From NCBI GenBank assembly GCA_031277685.1, contig JAITLV010000219.1, forward strand, positions 57,191 to 121,190: a stretch of 64,000 nt of DNA, written 5' to 3'. The DNA is from Sphingobacterium sp. Lineage in GTDB: Bacteria; Bacteroidota; Bacteroidia; Sphingobacteriales; Sphingobacteriaceae. The notes under the pieces were generated by a model. The model saw nothing but the letters and a program-made list of their open reading frames with translations, was not told the DNA's origin and did not search any database. Position 1 is the stretch's first letter. Each line of letters begins with the position of its first letter. Below, in pieces: positions 18,558-28,760 of this stretch. Both the position numbers and the translations under genes were made by a program.

Positions 18558-21500
18558 TTAAAATTGAACCATTACACCAAAATTAAATTCACGCGCATAA
18601 GGATATTCTATCCCCCTTTCCATACGTACAGTGCTCCAACGGAACACATCGTTCATGGAGAAATTTAACCGTAACCGTTCCAGTTTATATTTCTTCAATA
18701 TCGCATTGTTAAAGGAGTAATTGATGTTGATCGTCGAGAGTCGCAAATACGATTCTGTCTGTACAAAACGGCTAGACGGTTGTGTCTGAGATAAATCCCC
18801 GATAGCCTTATATTTAGTCTCATCACCGGGCTGTCTCCAGCGTTCTTCCAACACACGTCGATCCGCATTTAGATAGGCTATATTATTCTCAATTTTCTTC
18901 ACAAGTGTGCTATTGTAGATATCACCACCTAATGAATAATTTCCAATGACCTGAACCGAAAGCCCTTTAAAGTTGACTGTAGTCCCCACATTACCATACA
19001 AAGTAGGTTCGGTATCGCCCACTACCTGCTGGTTATTGGCATCCCAAGTATAACTAACACCTCCATTTCGGGTACGATAAAGCTCACGGCCATTCGCAGG
19101 ATCAATTCCCAACGATGGTACAGCATGAATAATATTCAATGACTCGCCTTCCTGATAGAACTGCGAAGGCTGAATGACATTACCAGCTTTATCCTTTTTT
19201 ACCAGAGATTCATTTAGAGATCGGAGTTCATTGGATATCTCCTTCAACTTACTCCGATTCTGTACAGCACCGACCGAAAGATACCAACTGAGATCTTTTG
19301 CTGTATTATTGAGCACCCGCCAGTTGGCCATTGCTTCAAAGCCCCGATTCTGTACTTTCCCAAGATTCTGAAAGAAACGATCATCATAGAAACCAAAAGA
19401 TGGTGCGACATTGATGGTAGAGATCATGCGATTGGTCGTGCGATCATAAAAGGAAACATCCAGTTTCAACAGATCACCCTTGATACCAAATTCAGCCCCC
19501 AGGCTTCGTTGCAACTGCTCAGGCCAACGTACCGCGGGATTCCCTTGGCCTGAATAGATTGCAGCATATTGATTGTAATAGTTTCGACCGGTAAGAAAGC
19601 TATATGACGTACTTACCATACCGACATTAAAATTATTTACTGTACTGGAAGTTCCAACATTCATATACCAGCGTAATCGTGTCAGGAAGTTATTTTTGAA
19701 CCAGTTTTCATTGTGCATATTATAAGAAAACCCCGTACTCCAAAATGTCCCGAAACGATTTTGGCTACCATAAATCGATGCCCCATCCGAACGTAGAGTA
19801 CCGCTGACATTATATTTGTTATCATAGGTATAAAACAAAGAACCCAGAAAGCCCACGGAACGTACTGGCAAAGAAGTAGATGCTGGCAATGATCCTGTAG
19901 CATATTGTAAAGCCATCTGTGGTGTCATAAAGCGATCGTCCACATAACCTGTTACCGTATTAACATTTCCCGTTGTATTTTGCGACCTAATTTCTGCTAT
20001 GGCGTTGGCAACAAGCTGATGCTTATCAAATTTGTTGGAGTACTGCAGATCAAATTTCCCTTCATAATTCGTGAAATTTTTGTTTCCAAAGGTATAGGCC
20101 CCTTTCAGATTTGCATCAGTAATAGTCGCATAGTCCGTATGGAATGGGGATTTGTACCGATCAATATCTGTAATAGCCCTTGCAATGGTCCCCGAAGCTC
20201 TGACAATCAACTTTGGCAATGCAAACCACTCTAGCGATAAGCTATTCTGCAAAGTCTGTGTGACCTGATCATCACGAAATCCCAGACTTGCATTATAGAG
20301 CGGATTGAATGCTGTCGGCCCCCAACTGTACCATTGCCCCAGTTCACCAAAACGTATATTGTAGTTTCCCTGAGCATCGTATATTTGCTCATACGGATTT
20401 AGCTGAGTATAGGTTTCGAATTGTCCATAAGGACTATTATAGGCTTTACTATACAGATAGGTTGCAACATTACGAAAAGTAATCACATTAGGTACACGAT
20501 AGATGAGCGTAAAACCTGCATTGCCGCGTTTGCGTCCTGAATCCTTCATCACCCCTTTGCTATCGAAATAGCCTCCTTCGAGGCTATATCTCACACCATT
20601 TCCGCCGCCTTCCATTCTGAGACTGTGATTGATGGAAAATGTATTGTGCACGGGCTGCTTCAACCAATAGGTATCTGTTCCACCTTGTATATCTTGCTCC
20701 CGTTTTGCCAGCAAATTATTATAAAATTCCTGTTGGATCAGATCAAAATCGGCATTATCACTTTTCGACGTATATAGACCTGCTAATTTTTCATATTGCA
20801 GTTTCTCGCGCGCATTCATCAAATTGTAATCCGACAAATCCACCATGGCAACAGATGGTTTCATGTCATAAGTTACCGTAAACTTACCTTCTTTGGGCAA
20901 TCTTGTTTCGATGACTACGACACCATTTCCCCCGCGGGAACCATACAGACTTGTTGAACTAGCATCTTTCAAAATGGATATGGATTCAATACGATTAACA
21001 TCGATATCGTAAAGTGTGGTCAGGGGTACTTCAAACCCATCCATTATAATTAAGGGGGCATTAACGGCATATTCACCCACACTTGAAACTCCCCGAATAT
21101 TGATCTGTGGCATCACATTAGGATTTGATCCCGCAGTTACGCGCTCATCCACTTTAAAAGAAGGGTCTAACGATTGTAGTACAGTAAAAATATTGGTGGA
21201 GTTGAATTTTTCCAACTCCTGTCGTGTCACCATTGTGGCAGCACCAGTAAAATTATCACGTCGCACCTTGGCATATCCCGTCACCACGGTTTCCTCTATT
21301 TTATTCTCCACCTGATGCATTGTCACCTGTAGCGGATCTCCCGAAGTAACTTTAATCTGCTGGCTTTCATAACCCACCATAGAGAATAGCAAATCCAGCG
21401 GTGCATTGACAATAACATAAAACCGCCCATTTTCTCCAGATAGTACGCCATTTCGTGAGCTTCCCTGTACTTTGATAGAAACCCCTAGCAAGGGATTACC

Positions 21501-21965
21501 TTTGTCATCCTGTACCCTACCCTCCACCCTAAACTGATGCTGTTTTACCTCTTTTGGCAACCGACCACCAGACCGCTCACTGTTTACTTTTCCAGCGGGA
21601 GCTTCTTTTCGTCGGACCAAAATCGTATTATTCTTAAAAATCAAATCCACATCCTGCCCTGCTGCAATCTCACGCAATACCTGTTCAATCTCTTTGTCTT
21701 TCACTTCAATATTGATCGGTTTGCTATTTTTGAGTAAAGCTAGATCACCGATCAGATCAACATTTGCCTGCTTTCGGATCTTCTCCAAAACCGAATACAT
21801 AGCGCTTTTGTTTTCTTTGAGTGTAATGCGCTGCGCCATCGCTGTCCCCACAAAGCCGGATAAAAGCAACCCGCTCAAGATCAGTCTGGGCAGACATTTG
21901 CCGACATCTTTGGGCAAACGGATAGCCGCCATTCTTTTTTCAAAATGGTAAACTTTCAAATTCAT
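18558..21965 (-). CDS. SusC/RagA TonB-dependent transporter with STN signalling domain
   Basis: The 1135-residue barrel protein has a long signal region (to about 45, TAMAQ), an STN/secretin domain (50-115, with ALLKNSKPINIEV), a carboxypeptidase-like regulatory domain (145-225, beginning VEGRVQDDKGNPL), a TonB box-like EETVVTGY near 230, plug (240-380, ending GGNGVVVIET) and a 22-strand barrel ending FNFGVMVQF. The STN domain signals ligand capture to a FecR anti-sigma factor; here fecR and the ECF sigma gene are directly upstream. The 30-base gap to fecR is short, so an internal promoter would lie inside fecR. Ligand unknown. Confidence 0.93.
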   Translation of the reverse strand: MNLKVYHFEKRMAAIRLPKDVGKCLPRLILSGLLLSGFVGTAMAQRITLKENKSAMYSVLEKIRKQANVDLIGDLALLKNSKPINIEVKDKEIEQVLREIAAGQDVDLIFKNNTILVRRKEAPAGKVNSERSGGRLPKEVKQHQFRVEGRVQDDKGNPLLGVSIKVQGSSRNGVLSGENGRFYVIVNAPLDLLFSMVGYESQQIKVTSGDPLQVTMHQVENKIEETVVTGYAKVRRDNFTGAATMVTRQELEKFNSTNIFTVLQSLDPSFKVDERVTAGSNPNVMPQINIRGVSSVGEYAVNAPLIIMDGFEVPLTTLYDIDVNRIESISILKDASSTSLYGSRGGNGVVVIETRLPKEGKFTVTYDMKPSVAMVDLSDYNLMNAREKLQYEKLAGLYTSKSDNADFDLIQQEFYNNLLAKREQDIQGGTDTYWLKQPVHNTFSINHSLRMEGGGNGVRYSLEGGYFDSKGVMKDSGRKRGNAGFTLIYRVPNVITFRNVATYLYSKAYNSPYGQFETYTQLNPYEQIYDAQGNYNIRFGELGQWYSWGPTAFNPLYNASLGFRDDQVTQTLQNSLSLEWFALPKLIVRASGTIARAITDIDRYKSPFHTDYATITDANLKGAYTFGNKNFTNYEGKFDLQYSNKFDKHQLVANAIAEIRSQNTTGNVNTVTGYVDDRFMTPQMALQYATGSLPASTSLPVRSVGFLGSLFYTYDNKYNVSGTLRSDGASIYGSQNRFGTFWSTGFSYNMHNENWFKNNFLTRLRWYMNVGTSSTVNNFNVGMVSTSYSFLTGRNYYNQYAAIYSGQGNPAVRWPEQLQRSLGAEFGIKGDLLKLDVSFYDRTTNRMISTINVAPSFGFYDDRFFQNLGKVQNRGFEAMANWRVLNNTAKDLSWYLSVGAVQNRSKLKEISNELRSLNESLVKKDKAGNVIQPSQFYQEGESLNIIHAVPSLGIDPANGRELYRTRNGGVSYTWDANNQQVVGDTEPTLYGNVGTTVNFKGLSVQVIGNYSLGGDIYNSTLVKKIENNIAYLNADRRVLEERWRQPGDETKYKAIGDLSQTQPSSRFVQTESYLRLSTININYSFNNAILKKYKLERLRLNFSMNDVFRWSTVRMERGIEYPYAREFNFGVMVQF

Positions 21966-21995
21966 AAGGTTAGTTTTTGTTAGTTCGTTGTTTCT

Positions 21996-23123
21996 TTATT
22001 TGATGTATATGTAATTATTCTCCATAGTATATTTCATCGGATGTACCTGCGCAATTAGATCCAGCACCTCTTTCAAACTTTTGTCCCGACGTATACGTCC
22101 AAAAAGCTGTACACTGGCCGATTGTTCATCTACCCGAATCTCAACCCCATACCAGGCACTCAACTTTTCTGCAAGCTGCCTTACATTAAGCTCATTCAGA
22201 TCAAAATAGCCCTCTTTCCAATCGATATATCGTGTAATGTCTTTCGCTTCGACAATTTTCTTACCATCATAGACCTGGTTGGGTCTGATTTGTACTGGGA
22301 AATTTTCAGTAGATTTTTGTCCTAAAACAGAACCGCGATCAGAAAAAGCGACTGCCCCCTCAAGCAATGCCGTTTCATTGCCAGACGTAAAATCAGCATT
22401 AAATTTAGTCCCCAATACTTGGATAGTCTGTGCATTTCCTCTTACAAAAAACGGGACTCTTTTCCCTGCCTGCTGCTGTTTCGCTACTTCAAAGTACCCC
22501 TCGCCCTGCAATGATACTTCCCGCAAGTTTGCACCAAAACAAATCGGATAGCGTAGTTCACTATTGGTATTCAACCAGACTCTAGTGCCATCAGCAAGTT
22601 GCACTTGTGCTGTACCACCCGTCTTTGTCCGGATAGTGTTGTAAATCGCTAGCGACTTATCCTCCGCATCAGTAAGATAAATAATCTGATCATCCTTGGT
22701 TCTCACAATACGATAAGTTCCAGTATTCAATGTATCATTTCGTTTCAATCTGTCCAGATCAAACTCCCGATTATTTTCCAGAACGATAATTGCATTGGAT
22801 TTTACAGGGGCTTTAACTTCTTCAATCGTTGTATAATGAATACCGGACACAGATCTATTCCAATAGATGTACATCGTGGTGGTCAGCAATGCCATGATAC
22901 TTGCAGCAACGGCCGTCCATTTCCATCCAAAAACTCTTCTCCTATGTTGAATAAATGGCATTTTTTGATCGAGCGTATTCAACATGGTCAACAACTGCAC
23001 GTCCTCTGGTTCTGGAAATCTATTTAATTGGTCCAGCCAGCTTTCGATCAATGCCTTTTCCTCTCGAGTACATTGCCCAGCCTGATACTTTCTGAAAAGT
23101 GATTCATCTATGTTCATTGTCAA
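21996..23123 (-). CDS. FecR family anti-sigma factor
   Basis: The 375-residue protein has a cytoplasmic N-terminal part (1-65, with YQAGQCTREEKALIESWL), a single membrane segment (about 68-87) and a periplasmic FecR domain (165-285, with GTAQVQLADGTRVWLN and VSLQGEGYFEV) followed by a DUF4974-type C-terminal domain (300-375). It receives the signal from the STN domain of the neighbouring SusC and controls the ECF sigma factor encoded 64 bases upstream. All order and spacing match the standard Bacteroidota trans-envelope relay. Confidence 0.92.
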   Translation of the reverse strand: MTMNIDESLFRKYQAGQCTREEKALIESWLDQLNRFPEPEDVQLLTMLNTLDQKMPFIQHRRRVFGWKWTAVAASIMALLTTTMYIYWNRSVSGIHYTTIEEVKAPVKSNAIIVLENNREFDLDRLKRNDTLNTGTYRIVRTKDDQIIYLTDAEDKSLAIYNTIRTKTGGTAQVQLADGTRVWLNTNSELRYPICFGANLREVSLQGEGYFEVAKQQQAGKRVPFFVRGNAQTIQVLGTKFNADFTSGNETALLEGAVAFSDRGSVLGQKSTENFPVQIRPNQVYDGKKIVEAKDITRYIDWKEGYFDLNELNVRQLAEKLSAWYGVEIRVDEQSASVQLFGRIRRDKSLKEVLDLIAQVHPMKYTMENNYIYIK

Positions 23124-23187
23124 TAATTGTTAGTCGAGCCCTGAAGGTGCTATACTAAGGTAAACGGCGCAGCTGAACGATTGTCCC

Positions 23188-23754
23188 TCAAAAAAATAAA
23201 AAAAGTAAAAAAGACGAAAAATTAGAACGTATAATTTTTAATGTAGATGAATATTGATTGCGTACCGTCTTCTCAGAAAGGCCAAGCAAAGCAGCTATTT
23301 CGGGATTGGTGTAACCCTGTAAACGCAACTTCAAAATTGCCTGATACTGTGGCCCGTACTGATGCAGTACCGCAAATATGGAATCACGAAATGACTGTGC
23401 ACGTATTGCATCGTCAGCTTCTTCAAAAGCGAATTCATTGGCATAGGATTTTAGATCGTCCAGATACCCCTGTGCATTATTTTCCTTGGCAAAATAATCA
23501 ATGATACGCCGTCTGAGGGCCGTAAAAAGGTAAGCCTTAAAATCGTCTTGATAATCAATCGACAACCTATTCTTCCAAGTCCGAATAAACACGTCTTGTA
23601 CAAGATCTTCTGCGGTCTCTCCACCCACACGCTTAATTGCATAGACAAGTAGAGCTGCCTTATACCGTTCGTACAGCATATGGAATGCTCCATCTTGGTC
23701 TTTGGAAACCAACAGAAGTAGTTCTTCATCACTCAAACTTTCCAACTTAGGCAT
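23188..23754 (-). CDS. ECF RNA polymerase sigma factor
   Basis: A 188-residue sigma-70 family factor of the ECF group. Region 2 spans 10-95 (AFHMLYERYKAAL, AEDLVQDVFIRTWKNR, FKAYLFTALRRRIIDYF), region 4 spans 120-175 with the HTH GYTNPEIAALLGLSEKTVRNQ. It would direct transcription of the SusC/SusD block when released by FecR. The C-terminal tail FSSFLLFLFF is unusually hydrophobic. A canonical housekeeping promoter lies just upstream, and the gene diverges from the second SusC gene across 450 bp. Confidence 0.93.
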   Translation of the reverse strand: MPKLESLSDEELLLLVSKDQDGAFHMLYERYKAALLVYAIKRVGGETAEDLVQDVFIRTWKNRLSIDYQDDFKAYLFTALRRRIIDYFAKENNAQGYLDDLKSYANEFAFEEADDAIRAQSFRDSIFAVLHQYGPQYQAILKLRLQGYTNPEIAALLGLSEKTVRNQYSSTLKIIRSNFSSFLLFLFF

Positions 23755-23770
23755 GATGTATTGATTTGGA

Positions 23771-23801
23771 CAAAGATAGTTTTTAGATTTTTTGTATCCA
23801 A
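23771..23801 (-). promoter_or_regulatory. Promoter of the ECF sigma gene
   Basis: Minus-strand -7 TATCTTTG (23778-23771) and -33 TTG (23801-23799) are separated by 20 bases, a near-ideal Bacteroidota housekeeping promoter. The leader would be about 12 bases. Confidence 0.7.
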
Positions 23802-24112
23802 GCAGCTGACAAAGTCTGAAAATAACATGCTATCAATATTTTATATAATCACCTGATGATACCGTTTTTGCAAAAATAATAAAAGCAAAATAAAGACTAC
23901 AAAATAAGTAGATTTTTATTCAAATAAAGTATATTTATGAAACAAAAACTCTGTTCCATCTTATTCTTTTTATACAAAAAACTTGTATACAGCCATTAAT
24001 ATCCAACTTTACGATTATCTAAACCCCAATCATCACTTATTATTATCCAACTAATTCATTTCCAATTAAAGAATTAAGCCATGAGTTTCCGCAAAAAAAA
24101 GTTAAAAACCAA

Positions 24113-24143
24113 TTTGCCCATTCTGAAGATATTATTACCTTTG
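24113..24143 (+). promoter_or_regulatory. Promoter of the second susC/susD pair
   Basis: TTTG (24113-24116), a 19-base spacer and TACCTTTG (24136-24143) form a canonical promoter. The leader to the ATG at 24206 is about 58 bases. The rest of the divergent 450-bp region (23755-24205) is AT-rich with no further gene seen. Confidence 0.75.
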
Positions 24144-24205
24144 CGCAAAATTTCACCTTATTTAGATCAAAACTAAATAAAGAAAGGCTATCTATAAAAA
24201 ATCAT

Positions 24206-27052
24206 ATGTATAAATTTTTTACTTTTCTAACCATGACTTTACTTACCTGTTTTGCTCTTCAGGCGCAAAATATCAAAGGGACAGTTCATGATAAGACCAC
24301 TGGTGAAATCGTCCCAGGGGCAAGTATCGTCGTTAAGGAGCGTCCAGAAGGTGCCACAGTTGCGGACGCCAGTGGAAAATTCAATATTGTTCTTCATCAT
24401 GGGGAGACCTTGCTGGTTAAAATGGTGGGCTATAAAAGTGCTGCGCGTTACTTTTCCAAAATACAGGAAGGCCAACAAGTTGATATCGATCTTGAACCAG
24501 GTGTAGCCTTGGATGAAGTATTGATTACCGCAAGTTTGGCCAATTCACGGAGCAAACGGGCGATCGGAACCAATGTTGATCACATTGATGCGGCCGATAT
24601 TGTTGCCAAAAGCAATCCCTCTTCCTTGGCCGACCTGATGAACGGAAGGATTAGCGGTGCCCAGGTATATAATACGAATGGAAAAGTCGGTATGCCTATC
24701 CGTTTTGACATCCGCTCAGCGGCGACCTTCAGTATGGAACGTGATCCGTTGATTTTTATTGACGGCGTACGTTACAACAGTAACAATACAGCCGATGTAA
24801 ATTCAGCACAGGAAGCAATGAGCGCCCTTAATGATTTACCGATGAACGACATTGCATCCATTGATGTGATCAAAGGCCCTGCTGCTGCCGCTTCCTATGG
24901 TGCCGAAGCTGCAAATGGTGTTGTCATTATTCAGACCAAACGCGGTTTGAGTGGAAAAAAAGGAGTAGCTGTCAACGTAAAATATACAGGTGGTTTCAGC
25001 GAATTAGCCAATAAATATACAAAGTATGTCAACAATGATGCTCTGAATAACTTTTTTGACCGCGGTCATCAAAATCAATTCTATGCCAATTTATCCGCAC
25101 AATTTGACCAGGCAAATAGTCTTTTCTTTTCGGCCAACTCAAATACCACTTCAGGTATAGTTCCGGGCAATAAAGACAATAGACAGACCATTCGTGCTGG
25201 CTATGACTTTAGCAAAGACAAGTTCAAACTGGGTTTTACAGCTGGCTATGTCAAAGGTAAACTGAGTATTCCACAATCGGCCTCTGGTCGTGATGATGCT
25301 ATTTGGAATCTGATGCGTGATCAGAAACCATGGCCGTTTATTGCTGAGGAAACTTGGCGCGCCATTGAGCGGAATTATTCCAACGATCGCTTAACAGGAA
25401 GTTTAAAGTTAAACTATACGTTCCCTTTTAACATTAAGTTGGAAAGTCTTGTGGGGCTCGACCTCAATTGGATCGATGGATTGAATTACTTACCCTATGG
25501 CTACTTACAAGGTACAAACAAGACCGGAGCCAAGCAGGTCAGTGACCGAAAAAATCAAAATATCAACTGGGATGTTAAATTGTCACGCAACTTTGCCCTG
25601 GCAGATAAATGGCAATTGAACTTGTCACTGCTATCACAGTTGACACAGTCTACTGAAACAGTCAGTGGCATCAGTGTCCGTAACTTTGCTGTTCCAGGTA
25701 TCAGTAATATCGGCTCGGCAGCGGAGATATTGACCACAACGGATACCTATTTTGAAAAACGCACCCATGGTCTTTATGGTGAAGCATTTTTAAGTTACAA
25801 CAATCAGCTATTTATCAATACTGGGGTCAGACGGGATGTATCCAACATGATCGGCCGAAATGTGGCTAGTATCTGGTACCCAACTGTCAGTGTTGCCTAC
25901 AATGTAAAACCTTTCGAATTTATGCAAGGTAAGGTAGACGAATGGAAAATAAGGGCTGCTTATGGTGAATCTGGACGTCTACCTTATCCAAATGATGCCC
26001 AGACAGCTTATCTTGTCGAGAATTCTTCTTTCGGCACCCTGGTGCGACCTTTACGTAAAGGTAATCCTGACATCAAGCCGGAACGAACTGGCGAGTTTGA
26101 GATCGGTACGGATTTCAGCTTCTTCAAACAACGTCTTGGCTTTACCTATTATTTGCAAAATACCCGTGACGCGATCGTCTATACCACACTATTGCCTTCA
26201 TTGGGCTGGCCTTCAAGCTTAAGTGGTGACTACCCCGAAAATGTCGGGAAAATCCGGGGAAAAGGGATTGAAGTAACTTACAATAGCCGTGTGTTTACCA
26301 GTGGTAACCAGAAAAACAGTCTGGATGTTTTTGTAAATTTTAATCATCAGTCCAACAAGGTCATCAATTCAGGTGGAAATGATATTATCAATACGGTCAA
26401 TCTGATCCGCGCGGGTCTACCGGCATTCTCCTTTTATACTGGTGTATCGGAAGGTGCTAATTTCAATAACAAAGGTGAATATACGGGAGCAAAAGAAAGT
26501 GCGCCGCAAGTATTGGGAAAACCTTTCCCAACCTACAATGGTTCATTTGGTTTTAATCTGCAGCTGGTCAACAATCTTCGCATCCAATCATTATTTAACT
26601 ATTCAAAAGGTGCCAAGGTTTACAATATCTCCAACAGAAATGTCGCCAGCCAAGGGAATAACTTCAAAGCAAGCGAAGATCTAAAAACATTACTTGCAAC
26701 TCAAACCCCGGGTACTGCCGAGTATATTGCCACAGCAAATGAACTTGCTCAATATGCCGGCCCGCGTGGCAATTTTATTGAAAAAGCAGATTTTATCCGC
26801 TTAAGTAACGTGACAGTCTCCTATGATTTGGGCACTTGGGCCAAGAAACAGACAAATGGTCTATTCAAAAGCTGCGTGCTGTCACTGGCCGGTAACAACC
26901 TCTGGTTAACGACCAACTACGGTGGTGTCGAACCACAAATAGATTCGCAAGGAGGTAGTAAGCGTAATCGGGGCATCAGCTATCTATCCTCCGACTGGAC
27001 AGCAGTACCTGCTCCACGTAGCTATGCCATGAGTGTAAATATTGGTTTTTAA
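24206..27052 (+). CDS. SusC/RagA family TonB-dependent transporter
   Basis: A 948-residue outer-membrane receptor with signal peptide (1-20, ALQAQ), carboxypeptidase-like regulatory domain (22-105, with GTVHDKTTGEIVPGASI), plug (115-255, with SLADLMNGRISG and YGAEAANGVVIIQTKRG) and a barrel ending in MSVNIGF. It lacks an STN domain and has no local sigma/anti-sigma pair; its own housekeeping-type promoter suggests steadier expression than the STN-SusC block beside it. It is shorter than typical SusC (about 1000 residues). The SusD partner starts three bases downstream. Substrate unknown. Confidence 0.9.
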   Translation: MYKFFTFLTMTLLTCFALQAQNIKGTVHDKTTGEIVPGASIVVKERPEGATVADASGKFNIVLHHGETLLVKMVGYKSAARYFSKIQEGQQVDIDLEPGVALDEVLITASLANSRSKRAIGTNVDHIDAADIVAKSNPSSLADLMNGRISGAQVYNTNGKVGMPIRFDIRSAATFSMERDPLIFIDGVRYNSNNTADVNSAQEAMSALNDLPMNDIASIDVIKGPAAAASYGAEAANGVVIIQTKRGLSGKKGVAVNVKYTGGFSELANKYTKYVNNDALNNFFDRGHQNQFYANLSAQFDQANSLFFSANSNTTSGIVPGNKDNRQTIRAGYDFSKDKFKLGFTAGYVKGKLSIPQSASGRDDAIWNLMRDQKPWPFIAEETWRAIERNYSNDRLTGSLKLNYTFPFNIKLESLVGLDLNWIDGLNYLPYGYLQGTNKTGAKQVSDRKNQNINWDVKLSRNFALADKWQLNLSLLSQLTQSTETVSGISVRNFAVPGISNIGSAAEILTTTDTYFEKRTHGLYGEAFLSYNNQLFINTGVRRDVSNMIGRNVASIWYPTVSVAYNVKPFEFMQGKVDEWKIRAAYGESGRLPYPNDAQTAYLVENSSFGTLVRPLRKGNPDIKPERTGEFEIGTDFSFFKQRLGFTYYLQNTRDAIVYTTLLPSLGWPSSLSGDYPENVGKIRGKGIEVTYNSRVFTSGNQKNSLDVFVNFNHQSNKVINSGGNDIINTVNLIRAGLPAFSFYTGVSEGANFNNKGEYTGAKESAPQVLGKPFPTYNGSFGFNLQLVNNLRIQSLFNYSKGAKVYNISNRNVASQGNNFKASEDLKTLLATQTPGTAEYIATANELAQYAGPRGNFIEKADFIRLSNVTVSYDLGTWAKKQTNGLFKSCVLSLAGNNLWLTTNYGGVEPQIDSQGGSKRNRGISYLSSDWTAVPAPRSYAMSVNIGF

Positions 27053-27055
27053 AAG

Positions 27056-28306
27056 ATGATGATTATGTCTATCAAAATAAAAGATTTTTGGAAAGCAGGA
27101 CTGATCTGTGCCGCCGCACTTACGCTCTCCTCCTGTGATAAATGGGTAAATGATACTAAACTGCCTGACAGTACCATTGATGAATCACAGCTGAACAGTA
27201 TAGCTATGCTCGGCCGTATCGAAAAAGGGGCTTATGTATATGGTCCGGTCATTGCCGGTGTATGGCGCGCCGGAGCAACATCGGCTTCAGACCTTTTGGT
27301 TGCCTCCGGAGCCATTGTTGACGAGATCGTCCCTACGGCAGTTCCAAATTCACCTTTCTATAAAGAATTGGATCAAGATAAATTAACACCAGACAATACC
27401 TCACTCTTTAGCGTATGGTCCAATGTACAGAATTACCGTGCCCGTGCCGAAGATGCGATTGCCAATGCAGAATCCTTAAACCCAACGGACGAAGATGGTA
27501 TCAAAGTCAAGCAAGCAGCTTTAGTACATGCTCGCCTACACGCAGGTTATGCCTGGTTGTTAATGGCTGATTATTTCAGTGTAAGCAATAGTAGCCATTC
27601 AGTCTTTGCCGATCATAAAGAAGTCAGCCATCAGGATGCTTATATCAAAGTACAGACCTACTGGCAACAAGCACTTCCATCTGCCAGTGATACTGAAAAA
27701 CGACTGTTAAATGCCCTGTTGACAAAATTGGGAATTCATACGGGCAACTATCCTTTGGCCGTACAGCATGTCAACCAATCGTTTACCGCAACAGAAAACT
27801 TCAGTTTTCTCAACACCGTAGGGACTGTTAGCAATGGTTTCTTTAGTGCTCTGAATATTAATTCAAGAGATGCTGCAGTTGATCCAAATTTGGTTGCGGC
27901 TTTGAAAACCGTCGCGGACAAAGCTCGCGTTCCTGTTACAAAAGCGGATAAGGGACATTGGTCACTGACCCTATTTAAAGAAAGAGATCCATTACTTGTC
28001 AGTGACTACGCGGAGATGCAATTGATCCGCGCCGAATTGGTCGTTCGTGGGCTTATCCCAGGCAACGCAGTAGAATTGGTAAACACTGTTATTTCAACAT
28101 ATGACACATCGGGATCATCCAATTACTCAGGATCCACAACACTAACACTCAATGATATAATAGCTATCCGAAGGGTATTTTTATCTTGGCGTGGCACACG
28201 TATTCTAGATCTAAGAAGATTTAAGATTGATGGTGATGTCAATCCCGGTTTCACACAACGTAAATGGCAGTGGATCGGTATACCCGAAATTGAAACACAA
28301 AAATAG
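27056..28306 (+). CDS. SusD-like outer-membrane lipoprotein
   Basis: The 416-residue product has a lipobox LSSC (Cys27) and a SusD-like fold made mostly of helices, with RARAEDAIANAESL and HARLHAGYAWLLMADYF in the TPR region and a C-terminal RRVFLSWRGTRILDLRRF. It is the lid partner of the SusC gene three bases upstream. It is shorter than classic SusD (about 500), as in several smaller SusC/SusD pairs. An ATG at codon 5 (MSIKIK) is an equally good start. A strong terminator follows, so the pair is a two-gene unit with no degradative enzyme. Confidence 0.88.
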   Translation: MMIMSIKIKDFWKAGLICAAALTLSSCDKWVNDTKLPDSTIDESQLNSIAMLGRIEKGAYVYGPVIAGVWRAGATSASDLLVASGAIVDEIVPTAVPNSPFYKELDQDKLTPDNTSLFSVWSNVQNYRARAEDAIANAESLNPTDEDGIKVKQAALVHARLHAGYAWLLMADYFSVSNSSHSVFADHKEVSHQDAYIKVQTYWQQALPSASDTEKRLLNALLTKLGIHTGNYPLAVQHVNQSFTATENFSFLNTVGTVSNGFFSALNINSRDAAVDPNLVAALKTVADKARVPVTKADKGHWSLTLFKERDPLLVSDYAEMQLIRAELVVRGLIPGNAVELVNTVISTYDTSGSSNYSGSTTLTLNDIIAIRRVFLSWRGTRILDLRRFKIDGDVNPGFTQRKWQWIGIPEIETQK

Positions 28307-28382
28307 TAGTGCTCTACTCAAATATAGGTGATTCAGAAGGCTTGTCAACCCAAGTGATCATTGAAATTGAAGAAATATGATA

Positions 28383-28424
28383 GAGAAGCCCCTGTAGAAT
28401 TTAAAAATTCCACAGGGGCTTCTC
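28383..28424 (+). terminator. Terminator of the second susC/susD pair
   Basis: An 18-bp perfect stem (AGAAGCCCCTGTAGAATT-type arms with one G-C/A-T exception near the middle, four-base loop) about 75 bases after the SusD stop, followed by TCTTATT. Confidence 0.8.
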
Positions 28425-28760
28425 TTATTGCTGATATACGTAACCAATACCATACATCGCACCGTTTGCGGCCTCCCCGTATCATACTTTTGCCACTTTA
28501 GCAAGCGCCTAACGGGAGCTGCAATTTAAGCAACCGAAAATGATTTCTGGCTTTTGGCAAAAAGTATTCAAAAAAAATGAACGCAATGTAGGTCAAACTG
28601 ACACATTTCCTCAACTGACCGACCATTCTTTCACACTTTGTGGATAACATGTTTAAAGTATTGCTCACTAATTTGAAACAAAAGATCTGTTTTTAGCTAC
28701 AGCAAACTGGTGAAAAGTAAAACTATTCAGTATCAGGCCTAGTTTGATCCTGTTACAGGT
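28425..28760. other. Intergenic region with weak coding remnant
   Basis: No annotated gene fits. On the minus strand between about 28525 and 28430 there is a short open stretch whose translation contains LLKWQKYDTGRPQTVRC, which looks like the last strand of a TonB-type or similar C-terminal domain. It has no start and no extended similarity that I can see. The remainder has no hairpin or clear promoter. Confidence 0.3.

Noticed and set aside
28430..28525. Possible TonB-like C-terminal fragment on the minus strand
   Set aside because: Only about 30 codons, ambiguous between two frames, and the resemblance is weak; recorded as a spacer note only.
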